Below are positions 1 through 7,898 of a stretch of 60,767 nt of DNA, piece by piece. Position numbers and translations under genes: made by a program. The stretch comes from Deltaproteobacteria bacterium UBA2221 (GTDB taxonomy: Bacteria; Desulfobacterota; Syntrophorhabdia; Syntrophorhabdales; WCHB1-27), in NCBI GenBank assembly GCA_002328485.1, contig DCUF01000074.1:1-60767 (forward strand). The letters run 5' to 3'. A model generated the notes under the pieces. That model searched no databases. It saw only the letters and a list, made by a program, of their open reading frames with translations, and was not told where the DNA came from. The first letter of the stretch is position 1; each line of letters opens with the position of its first letter.

Positions 1-25
1 GCTCTGCCAATTGAGCTACACCAGC
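1..25 (-). tRNA. tRNA 5' fragment (probably tRNA-Thr), cut by window edge
   Basis: Read on the minus strand, the first 25 bases give a 7-nt acceptor strand (GCTGGTG), the TA linker and a D arm with GCTC/GAGC stem and AATTGGCA loop, exactly as in tRNA 5' halves. The anticodon and 3' half lie outside the window. The acceptor and D-arm sequence resembles bacterial tRNA-Thr, but the identity cannot be proven without the anticodon. Confidence 0.8.
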
Positions 26-35
26 TTAAAACGCT

Positions 36-65
36 ATTATAGTACAGCACGTAATCGAAAATCAA
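36..65 (-). promoter_or_regulatory. putative sigma70 promoter of the tRNA
   Basis: On the minus strand TTGATT (65-60) and a perfect TATAAT (41-36) are separated by 18 bases. The -10 box sits about 10 bases upstream of the mature tRNA 5' end, the normal arrangement for a tRNA promoter. Confidence 0.55.
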
Positions 66-250
66 ATCCATCGGAGTGGAACAGACAAAATTTCCAATCA
101 GTCGGTCGAGCTTATTATAAGGCAGATTCCGCGAAAAGGGAAGAAGAATCATGCGTGACAACAGGGGTGGTGTGATGGGCACCGACGAAAAGGGAAGACG
201 CTTTGCATACAATCGTATACTCGAATGGCTCCAACAAGTGAGCAAACCTG

Positions 251-280
251 TTGACAAAGATTCGGTTTGTATAGTTATAT
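251..280 (+). promoter_or_regulatory. putative sigma70 promoter of the PxxKW gene
   Basis: A perfect TTGACA (251-256) is followed after 18 bases by TTATAT (275-280) within an AT-rich stretch. Transcription would begin near 287, leaving a short leader that holds the strong Shine-Dalgarno AAGGAGGTG before the ATG at 315. Confidence 0.5.
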
Positions 281-314
281 ATTGTGCTCAAAATCAGAAG
301 GAGGTGGTGCCGTT

Positions 315-599
315 ATGCAGTGCCAAACCGTAAAAGCAGGTGTCGAGTGTATTTTCATGAAGAAGAGTGGTTGTTCTTATAATAGTGGACAGTGCTATCC
401 TATCGTGGAGAACTGCGAAGGATGCTCCAAGATCATAGAGGTTGAGTCCGGCCGATACTGTGCAAGCTTCCCATATCCCGCCCAGAAATGGCAGAATTCA
501 ACATGTCCGATGGCCACTCACGTCAAGAAGGCTCAGAAGACTGAGGAACAGAAACTTAATCCTCTCAAGGCCTCGAAGAGAAGCGCGGGGAAGAAGTAG
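315..599 (+). CDS. PxxKW family cysteine-rich protein
   Basis: This is a 94-residue protein of unknown role. It has about eight cysteines in short spacings (VECIFM, GCSYNSGQCYP, NCEGCSKI, RYCASF, STCPM) and the segment YPAQKW that gives the PxxKW family its name, followed by CPMATHV. The spacing suggests a metal or Fe-S site, but this is inference. The tail is lysine-rich. The ATG at 315 is chosen over an upstream ATG at 267 because AAGGAGGTG lies just before it and the promoter-like boxes at 251-280 would make 267 untranscribed. The gene stands alone upstream of rplM. Confidence 0.8.
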   Translation: MQCQTVKAGVECIFMKKSGCSYNSGQCYPIVENCEGCSKIIEVESGRYCASFPYPAQKWQNSTCPMATHVKKAQKTEEQKLNPLKASKRSAGKK

Positions 600-656
600 T
601 TCTTTTTCTTGATCTGATCACACAAGATGTACTAAGTTAGAGACCAGAGGTTGATT

Positions 657-1085
657 ATGGATACATTTTTCCCTAAGGGAGAGGACCTGGAACGAAAGTG
701 GTATGTGGTTGATGCTCAGGAGATCGTCCTTGGACGACTGTCAGCGAGGATAGCTTCTGTTCTGCGGGGCAAACATAAGCCCATTTACACGCCCCATACG
801 GACACCGGGGATTTCGTCGTCGTCGTCAATGCTGAAAAGATAAAACTGACCGGAAACAAGCTGTCAGATAAGATCTATGTCAGGTACAGCGGTTATCCCG
901 GAGGACTTCGGTCGGTCAATGCGCGTACCATGCTTGCAAAAAAACCCGAAGAGGTAATAAGACTTGCGGTGCGAGGTATGCTGCCGAAGAACACGCTTGG
1001 CAGAAAGATGTTGAAGAAACTGAAGGTTTACAGCGGAAGCGAGCATCCACACCAGGCGCAGAAACCGGAGAGCCTGGATCTATAA
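657..1085 (+). CDS. rplM: 50S ribosomal protein L13
   Basis: Protein of the large ribosomal subunit, 142 residues, the usual family length. Family features are seen throughout: KWYVVDAQEIVLGRLSARIA near the N-terminus, a GDFVVVVNAEKI block, YSGYPGG, and the AVRGMLPKNTLGRKMLKKLKVY region. The ATG at 657 is preferred over the TTG at 651 because AGAGG lies six bases upstream. rpsI follows 11 bases downstream, the standard L13-S9 operon. Confidence 0.98.
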   Translation: MDTFFPKGEDLERKWYVVDAQEIVLGRLSARIASVLRGKHKPIYTPHTDTGDFVVVVNAEKIKLTGNKLSDKIYVRYSGYPGGLRSVNARTMLAKKPEEVIRLAVRGMLPKNTLGRKMLKKLKVYSGSEHPHQAQKPESLDL

Positions 1086-1096
1086 GGAGGAAAGAA

Positions 1097-1489
1097 GTGC
1101 CCGAAAAAAGGTACTACGCAACTGGAAAAAGAAAGACCGCAGTGGCCAGGGTATGGATCAAGCAGGGTGCGGGGGCATACACCATAAATGGTCGGGTTCT
1201 GGATAACTATTTCCCGCTGGAAGAGTGGAGGCTGACAGTAAACAGACCCCTTTCCCTGACAGGAAATGCGGATAAATTCGATGTTATTGCCAATATTTAT
1301 GGTGGAGGCCCTGCGGCTCAGGCGTGGGCGCTCGGTCATGGAATAGCCAAGGCATTGCTGGAGTTCAACTCCGGCTTAAGGGCGGTCCTTAAGAAGCAGG
1401 GGCTTATCACAAGAGACCCACGAGTCAAGGAGCGGAAGAAGTACGGAAAGAAGGCCGCTCGAGCAAGCTTCCAATTCTCCAAGAGATAA
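1097..1489 (+). CDS. rpsI: 30S ribosomal protein S9
   Basis: Small-subunit protein of 130 residues, exactly the common length. It shows YYATGKRKTAVARVW at the N-terminus and the basic C-terminal tail ending in FQFSKR, which reaches the P-site tRNA in ribosome structures. It starts at GTG with AAGGAGG upstream. It is cotranscribed with rplM. argC begins seven bases after its stop and may share the transcript. Confidence 0.98.
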   Translation: MPEKRYYATGKRKTAVARVWIKQGAGAYTINGRVLDNYFPLEEWRLTVNRPLSLTGNADKFDVIANIYGGGPAAQAWALGHGIAKALLEFNSGLRAVLKKQGLITRDPRVKERKKYGKKAARASFQFSKR

Positions 1490-1496
1490 AAGGTCT

Positions 1497-2519
1497 ATGA
1501 GGACAGTAGGGGTCGTAGGTGCTACGGGATATACCGGAGTTGTCCTTCTCTCTATACTAGAGCAACATCCTTCGGTTAAGATAGCACTTGCCACCTCAAA
1601 TACACACAGGGGCAAACGGATTTCGAGTCTCTTCCCCCTTTTTAGGGGGCGGCTCGATATTGAGCTGAAACCGACGGATGGTGACCATCGTGGTGCCTGT
1701 GACGCCTTCTTCCTTTGCCTGCCTCACGGGAGTTCCGCAAAGAAGACCAGGGAACTTTATGACGATCGGTCGATAATCATCGATCTCAGCGCAGATTTCA
1801 GGTTTGAGGATCGCTCCCTTTATGAGCGCCATTACATCACCCACGGTGCACCGGAGCTCATCCCTCACGCCGTGTTTGGCTCCCCGGAACTCTATCGAGG
1901 GCACATACGACAAGCGAAATTGGTGGCCAATCCGGGATGCTACCCCACAAGCGCCATCCTTGCCCTCGCGCCTTTGGTGAGGGAGGGCCTTGTCGCGGGA
2001 GATGTCTTTATTGACTCCAAGTCAGGGGTCAGTGGCGCAGGAAGGGAGGCAAAGATGGGTAGTCTTTTCTGCGAAGTCTCGGAGGGGTTCAGGCCCTACA
2101 ACGTTGGCGTGCACCGGCACGAGCCGGAGATACAGAAGGAGCTGTCAAAGCTGGGACCGGTGAGAATCGCCTTCACCCCCCACCTCCTTCCTATTAACCG
2201 AGGCATCCTCACCACCATATACGGCAGACTGACCCGGCCTCTCGATACCCTTGGCCTCCTCGACACCTTGAAGCAGGCCTACGAGGGTGAGCCTTTCGTG
2301 CGAATCATGGATGAAGGCGTTTATCCCGATACACGATACGTTAGGTTTTCCAACTATTGTGACATTGGTGGAAAGATTTTGGACGGAGATCGCTTCGTCA
2401 TCATCAGTGCCATCGACAACCTCGTCAAGGGCGCGTCGGGCCAAGCCGTTCAGAACATGAATATAGCCCTTGGCCTCGAAGAAACAGCAGGCTTAACGGC
2501 CCTTCCCCAATTTCCATAG
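1497..2519 (+). CDS. argC: N-acetyl-gamma-glutamyl-phosphate reductase
   Basis: NADPH-dependent enzyme reducing N-acetylglutamyl phosphate to the semialdehyde, the third step of arginine synthesis. The 340-residue protein opens with the nucleotide-binding GATGYTG motif. It carries the catalytic cysteine in NPGCYPTSA and the downstream GVHRHEPEIQ block with the active-site histidine. Length matches the family. No other arginine gene is near; the position after rpsI looks like a shared transcript, not a pathway cluster. About 235 bases without a recognisable gene follow. Confidence 0.96.
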   Translation: MRTVGVVGATGYTGVVLLSILEQHPSVKIALATSNTHRGKRISSLFPLFRGRLDIELKPTDGDHRGACDAFFLCLPHGSSAKKTRELYDDRSIIIDLSADFRFEDRSLYERHYITHGAPELIPHAVFGSPELYRGHIRQAKLVANPGCYPTSAILALAPLVREGLVAGDVFIDSKSGVSGAGREAKMGSLFCEVSEGFRPYNVGVHRHEPEIQKELSKLGPVRIAFTPHLLPINRGILTTIYGRLTRPLDTLGLLDTLKQAYEGEPFVRIMDEGVYPDTRYVRFSNYCDIGGKILDGDRFVIISAIDNLVKGASGQAVQNMNIALGLEETAGLTALPQFP

Positions 2520-2754
2520 GAAACGACGATTCAGGCAAGCAAAGCCTTCTGGGGGTGTAGATTGCAGATCCTCAAAGACTGGGCAGACCTGGAAGTCATT
2601 ACCCGGGCGGGATACTTGCGGCCATGCCGGTTCCTGTCATCCCCTCCCGGCCCTTCTTCGGGTGATTCCGGACGTCAAACCCTGGTTATTGCAAGGAACT
2701 ACAGGGATTATTCGGATTGACTATTGGTAGCTTTTCCATTATCCTATTAACGGT

Positions 2755-4086
2755 ATGTTCGAAAAGCTACAGGAGCGCCTTGAGGGCGTATTCCACAAAG
2801 TTAAGGGCTACGGCAAGCTCAGCGAAAAGAATATCGCCGATTCCCTGAGGGAAGTTCGAATCGCCCTTCTCGAAGCGGACGTCAATTACAAAGTCGCCAA
2901 AGACTTCTTGGAGAAGGTCAGGGAGAAGGCGCTCGGCGAGGGAGTGCTTACCAGTATTACCCCCGGGCAGAAGTTTATAAAGATTGTATACGACGAGATG
3001 TGCGACCTGCTGGGGGGCGTCAATAAGCCCCTTGAGCTTTCCGGGTCGCCGCCGATCTCATTCATGCTCGCTGGGCTTCAGGGATCGGGTAAGACGACAA
3101 CGGCGGGGAAGCTGGCTATCTACTTGCGAAAGAAAGGCAAGCGGCCTCTGCTCGTCCCGACGGATGTGTACCGACCTGCAGCCATACAGCAGTTGACCAA
3201 GATCGGCAGTCAGATCGGCGTCGAGACCTTTGCCCCGGCCGAAGGGGCAAACCCCGTCCAGATATGTGAGCAGGCCAAAGCCTTTGCGATGAAGAAGGCC
3301 TTGGATACACTCATCGTCGATACCGCGGGTCGGTTGCACATCGACGACAACATGGTGGATGAGCTAGTACGGCAAAAGGCGGTTTTGAAGCCGAAGGAAG
3401 TGCTTCTTGTCGTCGATGCAATGACGGGCCAGGACGCCGTCAGCATAGCCAAGACTTTTGATGAAAAAGTCTCCATAGACGGCATCATCATGACGAAACT
3501 TGATGGTGATGCCCGCGGAGGAGCAGCGCTCTCCGTTCGAACCATTACGGGAAAGAACATCAAATTCGTCGGCATCGGCGAGAAACTGGACGCGCTCGAG
3601 GCCTTCTATCCGGATAGGATGGCATCACGCATTCTCGGGATGGGTGATGTAGTCTCCCTGGTCGAGAAGGCCCAGGATCTGTTTGATGAGAAGAAGGCCC
3701 AGGAGCTGGAGAGAAAGCTTAGGAAAGACGAGTTTACCCTGGAGGATTTTAGGGACCAGATAAAGCAGATCAAGAAGCTGGGGACTCTGGAGTCAGTAAT
3801 CGGGATGATCCCAGGCATGAAGAAGCTAAAGGGGACTATTGACTTTTCCGAGGCAGAGACAGAGATCAAGAAGACTGAGGCGATCATCAACTCCATGACC
3901 GCTAAAGAGAGGATTCATCCTCAGTTGATCGACGGTGGAAGACGGGTAAGGATCGCTCGGGGAAGCGGAACGCAGGTACGGGACGTAAACGAGCTTCTCA
4001 AGCGATATCTTGAGACTCGAAAGATGATAAAAAAGCTGACCAAGGGCGGATTCAAAGGTATGCCCAGACAACTACTTAGGGGGTGA
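2755..4086 (+). CDS. ffh: signal recognition particle protein Ffh
   Basis: GTPase of the signal recognition particle that brings membrane-protein ribosomes to FtsY. The 443 residues comprise the N domain, the G domain (P-loop GLQGSGKTTTAGKLA, DTAGRLHID, TKLDGDARGGAAL) and the methionine-bearing M domain (IPGMKK, MTAKER, RIARGSGT, and a GMPRQLLRG tail). It begins a tightly spaced run with rpsP only a few bases downstream, a common bacterial ffh-rpsP-rimM-trmD-rplS arrangement. Confidence 0.98.
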   Translation: MFEKLQERLEGVFHKVKGYGKLSEKNIADSLREVRIALLEADVNYKVAKDFLEKVREKALGEGVLTSITPGQKFIKIVYDEMCDLLGGVNKPLELSGSPPISFMLAGLQGSGKTTTAGKLAIYLRKKGKRPLLVPTDVYRPAAIQQLTKIGSQIGVETFAPAEGANPVQICEQAKAFAMKKALDTLIVDTAGRLHIDDNMVDELVRQKAVLKPKEVLLVVDAMTGQDAVSIAKTFDEKVSIDGIIMTKLDGDARGGAALSVRTITGKNIKFVGIGEKLDALEAFYPDRMASRILGMGDVVSLVEKAQDLFDEKKAQELERKLRKDEFTLEDFRDQIKQIKKLGTLESVIGMIPGMKKLKGTIDFSEAETEIKKTEAIINSMTAKERIHPQLIDGGRRVRIARGSGTQVRDVNELLKRYLETRKMIKKLTKGGFKGMPRQLLRG

Positions 4087-4090
4087 CAAT

Positions 4091-4339
4091 TTGTCAGTCA
4101 AGTTTAGATTATCGAGACACGGTTCGAAAAAAAGACCTTACTACCGGATCGTGGTAGCAGATACGCGGTACCCAAGGGATGGAAGGTTCATCGAGAGGGT
4201 AGGGACGTACGATTCGTTGAAGGAGCCAGCCGAAGTAACCCTTGATCGGGATCTCATCAAGGCTTGGTATCTAAAGGGCGCCAGGCCTACCAAGGTGGTG
4301 GCGGACATTTTCGAGCGGGAAGGGATTTTGAAGGAGTAG
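4091..4339 (+). CDS. rpsP: 30S ribosomal protein S16
   Basis: 82-residue small-subunit protein with the family N-terminus VKFRLSRHGSKKRPYYRIVVAD and the ERVGTYDSL and WYLKGARPT segments. The start is TTG at 4091, since no ATG precedes the conserved VKFRL block; a purine-rich GGGGGTG upstream supports it. It lies four bases after ffh and upstream of khpA. Confidence 0.97.
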   Translation: MSVKFRLSRHGSKKRPYYRIVVADTRYPRDGRFIERVGTYDSLKEPAEVTLDRDLIKAWYLKGARPTKVVADIFEREGILKE

Positions 4340-4363
4340 CACAATAACTTCGGAGGTGGCGCT

Positions 4364-4597
4364 GTGTTGAAAGAACTGATCGAGTACATCGCGAAGGCAT
4401 TGGTCGACAATCCTGATCAGGTGAAGGTCTCTGAAATCGAAGGTGAAAAAACCTCGGTCATCGAGCTCAACGTTGCAAAGGATGATTTAGGTAAGGTCAT
4501 CGGAAAACAGGGACGGACAGCAAGAGCCATGAGAACGATCCTCAGTGCGGCCTCAACGAAAGTCAAGAAAAGGGCGGTGCTTGAAATCATAGAGTAA
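4364..4597 (+). CDS. khpA: KH-domain RNA-binding protein KhpA
   Basis: 77-residue single KH-domain protein (YlqC/KhpA family) with the RNA-binding GKVIGKQGRTARAMRTIL motif at residues 45-62. Family members bind RNA and, in Gram-positives, partner KhpB/Jag. It starts at GTG with CGGAGG upstream. Its TAA overlaps the rimM ATG, pointing to translational coupling. Position between rpsP and rimM is conserved in many bacteria. Confidence 0.95.
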   Translation: MLKELIEYIAKALVDNPDQVKVSEIEGEKTSVIELNVAKDDLGKVIGKQGRTARAMRTILSAASTKVKKRAVLEIIE

Positions 4598-5094
4598 TGA
4601 AGTATGTTTCGATCGGCCAGGTAGTTTCAGCCCATGGCATTCAGGGGGATCTCCGATTCAGCTACTACAGCGAATCGGAGGCGAATCTGAAAAGATATGG
4701 AACCCTCTATGCCGAAGTGGACGGCAACAAGATCGAACTGAAGCCCGTCAGTGTACGACGCCAAAAAAAACTATTCCTTATTCGATTCAAAGGCCTCGAG
4801 AGTATTGAGAAGGTTTCGTTTCTGCTAAAAAAGGAGTTGTTCGTAGCAGAAGCGGACCTCCCCGAGCTTGACGGGGATGAGTATTATGATTTTCAGCTTA
4901 TGGGTATGACCGTGGTCAACGAAGAGGGGGAAGAGATAGGAAGGGTCGACGAGGTGCTCCACACCAAGGGCGGAGACATCCTCTCTATCGGGGGCAAGAC
5001 CAGTCTCCTTGTTCCTTTGCACGAAGATTTTATTCTCCATATTGATACCGCCAATGCCCGCATTGCTGTGCGGGAAAGACCGTTTCTTGGATGA
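4597..5094 (+). CDS. rimM: ribosome maturation factor RimM
   Basis: Assembly factor for the 30S head that binds S19. The 165-residue protein has the N-terminal barrel beginning VSIGQVVSAHGIQGDLRF and the C-terminal PRC-like barrel with YYDFQLMGM and DVLLVP-type strands (ILSIGGKTSLLVPL). It overlaps khpA by one base and trmD by four, so translation is probably coupled. Confidence 0.96.
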   Translation: MKYVSIGQVVSAHGIQGDLRFSYYSESEANLKRYGTLYAEVDGNKIELKPVSVRRQKKLFLIRFKGLESIEKVSFLLKKELFVAEADLPELDGDEYYDFQLMGMTVVNEEGEEIGRVDEVLHTKGGDILSIGGKTSLLVPLHEDFILHIDTANARIAVRERPFLG

Positions 5095-5828
5095 TCTTTA
5101 CCATCCTCACCCTCTTCCCTTCCCTATTCGAGTCCCCCCTTAACGAAAGTCTCATCAAGAAGGCCCGAGACAGGGGTATCCTCGATTTCAACATCGTCAA
5201 TGTAAGGGATTTTGCCCTCGACCAGCACAAGACGTGTGACGATTATCCCTTTGGGGGCGGAGCGGGCATGGTCATGAAGGTGGAGCCCATCCTTGGAGCC
5301 ATGCGACATGTTGAGCAACAGATGGGGGGCAGGCCTCACTTTACCCTGCTTACGCCCCATGGCCGCTTGTTCAGCCAGGATGTGGCCTCCGGCATGGCGA
5401 GGAGGAACCACGTGGTGTTGATCTGCGGCCGCTACGAGGGGGTGGATGAAAGAATCTCTTCCTATATCGACGACGAGATTTCCATAGGCGACTACGTGCT
5501 TTCAGGCGGGGAGGCCGCTGCCCTTGTGGTGATCGACGCGGTAGCCCGGCTGGTACCAGGTGTCATCGGTAACGAGCAGTCGTCCATGGACGAAAGTTTT
5601 CGGGAATCCCTGCTTGAGTATCCGCAGTATACGAGACCCCAGTGTATCAACGATTTGGAGGTGCCTTCCGTGCTCCTGAGCGGGAACCACGAGGAGATCA
5701 GGCGGTGGCGGCGTAAGGAATCGATTCGGCGAACCATACTGCGGCGGCCGGATCTCATGGACCGGTTCACCGCGAGCCAGGAAGACCGGCGTTTCATCAG
5801 AGAGATAATGGAGGAGTTGGGGGAATAG
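5091..5828 (+). CDS. trmD: tRNA (guanine-N1-)-methyltransferase TrmD
   Basis: SPOUT-fold enzyme that makes m1G37 in tRNA to prevent frameshifting. The 245-residue protein shows LTLFPSLFESPLNESLIKKA at the start, the knot regions LLTPHGRLFSQ, ICGRYEGVDERI and IGDYVLSGGEAAALVVIDA, and a C-terminal domain with YTRP and VPSVLLSGNHEEI. Its ATG overlaps the rimM stop. Confidence 0.97.
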   Translation: MIFTILTLFPSLFESPLNESLIKKARDRGILDFNIVNVRDFALDQHKTCDDYPFGGGAGMVMKVEPILGAMRHVEQQMGGRPHFTLLTPHGRLFSQDVASGMARRNHVVLICGRYEGVDERISSYIDDEISIGDYVLSGGEAAALVVIDAVARLVPGVIGNEQSSMDESFRESLLEYPQYTRPQCINDLEVPSVLLSGNHEEIRRWRRKESIRRTILRRPDLMDRFTASQEDRRFIREIMEELGE

Positions 5829-5890
5829 GAAATCGTAAGCAGTAAGCGCGAAAAGGTGAAAATGCCTCAACCTCTTACGGTTTGCAAAAC

Positions 5891-6457
5891 ATGGGCAAAG
5901 TAAGCATAGCCATCATCCATTACCCGGTTCTTGATAAACAGGGCGACGTTGTTGCCACCAGCCTCAACAATCTGGAACTGCACGATGTTGCCAGAAGTTG
6001 CATGACATACGGCGTGGAGATGTGCTATATTGTTACTCCTTTGCCGAAGCAGAGGGAGATAGCGGAAAAGCTTATATCCCATTGGACCGAGGGGTACGGA
6101 ATCCGCTATAATCCTGATCGCGCAGAGGCCCTGCATAAGATCAGCATGGCCCACGAGATCGATGAGGTGGTGACAAAACTTCGGGCACAAGGAAACCCCG
6201 TACTTATCGGTACTTCCTCCAGGGGGAAAGGCGCCCCCATTGGAGACGCCGAGATGAGGACGTGGATAGAAGAAGATGAGCGCCCCTTTCTGATCCTTTT
6301 TGGGACAGGGTGGGGGCTTCCCCCTGAGGTGACAGCTCGATGCAATCGCATGCTCTTGCCCGTGAAGGGAAAAGGCGTATACAACCATTTGTCGTTACGA
6401 GTGGCCATTGGCATCATTCTTGACCGGCTGCTCGGCGAGAGAGGAGAAAGCAGATGA
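5891..6457 (+). CDS. SPOUT-type RNA methyltransferase
   Basis: About 188 residues between trmD and rplS. The protein begins KVSIAIIHYPVLDKQGDVVATSLNNLELHD and ends with a knot-like SAM-binding region: FLILFGTGWGLPPEV, a cysteine, then LLPVKGKGVYNHLSLRVAIGIILDRLLG, the trefoil-knot style of SPOUT enzymes. It is annotated as RNA methyltransferase in related genomes; its target base is unknown to me. The ATG at 5891 is preferred over TTG at 5882, though neither has a good Shine-Dalgarno. It overlaps rplS by four bases. Confidence 0.8.
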   Translation: MGKVSIAIIHYPVLDKQGDVVATSLNNLELHDVARSCMTYGVEMCYIVTPLPKQREIAEKLISHWTEGYGIRYNPDRAEALHKISMAHEIDEVVTKLRAQGNPVLIGTSSRGKGAPIGDAEMRTWIEEDERPFLILFGTGWGLPPEVTARCNRMLLPVKGKGVYNHLSLRVAIGIILDRLLGERGESR

Positions 6458-6801
6458 ACGAGATCGTCGATTTGATTGAAAAAGAACATATGAGGCTCGA
6501 TTTGCCGGAGGTCGATATCGGCGACAGCGTCAAGGTCTATTCAAAGATCTACGAAGGCGACAAAGAGCGAATCCAGTTTTTCGAAGGCGTCGTGATCAGA
6601 AAAAGGGCGGGCAACACCAGGGCTATGTTCACGGTTCGCAAGGTGTCGTATGGAGTCGGCGTGGAGAAGTCCTTTCCTAAACATTCGCCCCTCATAGACC
6701 GGATCGAGGTGTTGAGCAAGGCCAAGATAAGAAGGGCCAAACTGTACTATCTTAGGAATCTGAGAGGAAAGGCAGCACGTCTTAAAGAAAAAAGGTTTTA
6801 A
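6454..6801 (+). CDS. rplS: 50S ribosomal protein L19
   Basis: 115-residue large-subunit protein at the 30S-50S interface. Recognisable segments are GDSVKVYSKIYEGDKERIQFFEGVVI, FTVRKVSYGVGVEKSFPKHSPLID and the C-terminal KAKIRRAKLYYLRNLRGKAARLKE. The start overlaps the preceding methyltransferase by ATGA and the stop overlaps the rnhB ATG by one base. Confidence 0.98.
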   Translation: MNEIVDLIEKEHMRLDLPEVDIGDSVKVYSKIYEGDKERIQFFEGVVIRKRAGNTRAMFTVRKVSYGVGVEKSFPKHSPLIDRIEVLSKAKIRRAKLYYLRNLRGKAARLKEKRF

Positions 6802-7481
6802 TGACCTGCCCGCTGAGAGGCCTGATTGCCGGTATCGATGAAGCTGGCCGAGCGCCACTCGCGGGACCTGTCGTTTCTTCCTGCGTGGTTTGGGTTGACC
6901 TTCCTCAGTCGCGGGAGAAGGTCAACGATTCCAAGCTCCTTACCGAGCATGAGAGAAACCGCCTCTTCTCGTGGATCATGGACAACGCCTATCGAGTAGG
7001 TGTCGGCATGGCGAGCCACGAAGAGATAGAGAGGATGAACATCCACCATGCGACCCTCCTCTCCATGGAAAGGGCGGTAGAAAACACCGCGGCCAATCCC
7101 GACATCCTGCTGGTCGACGGCGTATTCCCTCTGAAAAGGTACCACGCCTCGAAGGCCATCGTGAAGGGTGACAGAAAGTGCTTCTTCATGGCCTGTGCCT
7201 CCATCATAGCCAAAGTGACCAGGGACAGGCTGATGGCTGAATACGGCAAGACGTTTCCCGAGTACCTCTTTGAGAAGAACAAAGGGTATCCCACCCCGGA
7301 ACATCGAAAAGCCATTGGGCAGTACGGCATCTGTCCCATTCACCGAAAGACCTTCAAAGGGGTAGCTGAATACGTGGGTGGTGAACGCCGAGCAGTAAGC
7401 GGTGAGCAACAAGAATTGCCACTCACGGCGAGTCGGCAAGATCCCGCTCAATACCCTATCCGAAAGCGGGAGAAAAGGTGA
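6801..7481 (+). CDS. rnhB: ribonuclease HII
   Basis: Endonuclease cutting RNA in RNA-DNA hybrids and single ribonucleotides in DNA. The conserved N-terminal acidic motif IDEAGRAPLAGPV, a second acidic site in LLVDG and FKHHR-type C-terminal elements (KNKGYPTPEHRKAI) are present. Two oddities: the usual GRG junction-sensing motif reads GRA, and the last ~35 of 226 residues (from GERRAVSG) are low-conservation, apparently encoded by repetitive intergenic-type DNA rich in gtgagc/gtaagc units. It overlaps rplS by one base. Confidence 0.93.
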   Translation: MTCPLRGLIAGIDEAGRAPLAGPVVSSCVVWVDLPQSREKVNDSKLLTEHERNRLFSWIMDNAYRVGVGMASHEEIERMNIHHATLLSMERAVENTAANPDILLVDGVFPLKRYHASKAIVKGDRKCFFMACASIIAKVTRDRLMAEYGKTFPEYLFEKNKGYPTPEHRKAIGQYGICPIHRKTFKGVAEYVGGERRAVSGEQQELPLTASRQDPAQYPIRKREKR

Positions 7482-7538
7482 AAGAAACGGCTCGCGGCTT
7501 GCGTTTTCGCTCTGCTTTCCGCCCACTGAGCTCTAACC

Positions 7539-7898
7539 ATGGATAAACGCCAGGAAGGACTTCTTGGAGAGGAGATGGCTGTTCGGAGTCTCAGGCAAGA
7601 GGGCTATAAGATCCTGGAGCGCAACTACTCGAATAGATTTGGGGAGATCGATATAATTGCCGAAGAAAGAGATTCTCTTGTCTTTGTGGAGGTCAAGAAA
7701 CGGGCGACCGGCCGGTTTGGCGGTCCATTTTCAGCCATCGACAAGAGGAAGAAGGATCATCTGATCAGAACGGCCATGTGCTATCTGAAGGAGAATAAGG
7801 CCTGCAATAGAAGGGCACGATTCGATGTTGTCGGAATTGAGGGCGACAAGCTGCAGATCATCAAGAACGCGTTTCTTGTAGGTGAGGATGGACGATAG
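7539..7898 (+). CDS. yraN: YraN family endonuclease-like protein (UPF0102)
   Basis: 119 residues with the restriction-endonuclease-like fold of the YraN/UPF0102 family. It has GLLGEEMAVRSLRQEGYKILERNYSNRFGEIDIIAEE followed by LVFVEVKKR, which contains the E-x-K of the PD-(D/E)XK core. The biochemical role of the family is not firmly established. The gene very often follows rnhB, as here. It overlaps larB. Confidence 0.92.
   Translation: MDKRQEGLLGEEMAVRSLRQEGYKILERNYSNRFGEIDIIAEERDSLVFVEVKKRATGRFGGPFSAIDKRKKDHLIRTAMCYLKENKACNRRARFDVVGIEGDKLQIIKNAFLVGEDGR

Noticed and set aside
151..333. 60-codon frame upstream of the PxxKW gene
   Set aside because: Overlaps the promoter-like boxes and start of the PxxKW gene, has no recognisable homology and a weak ribosome site.
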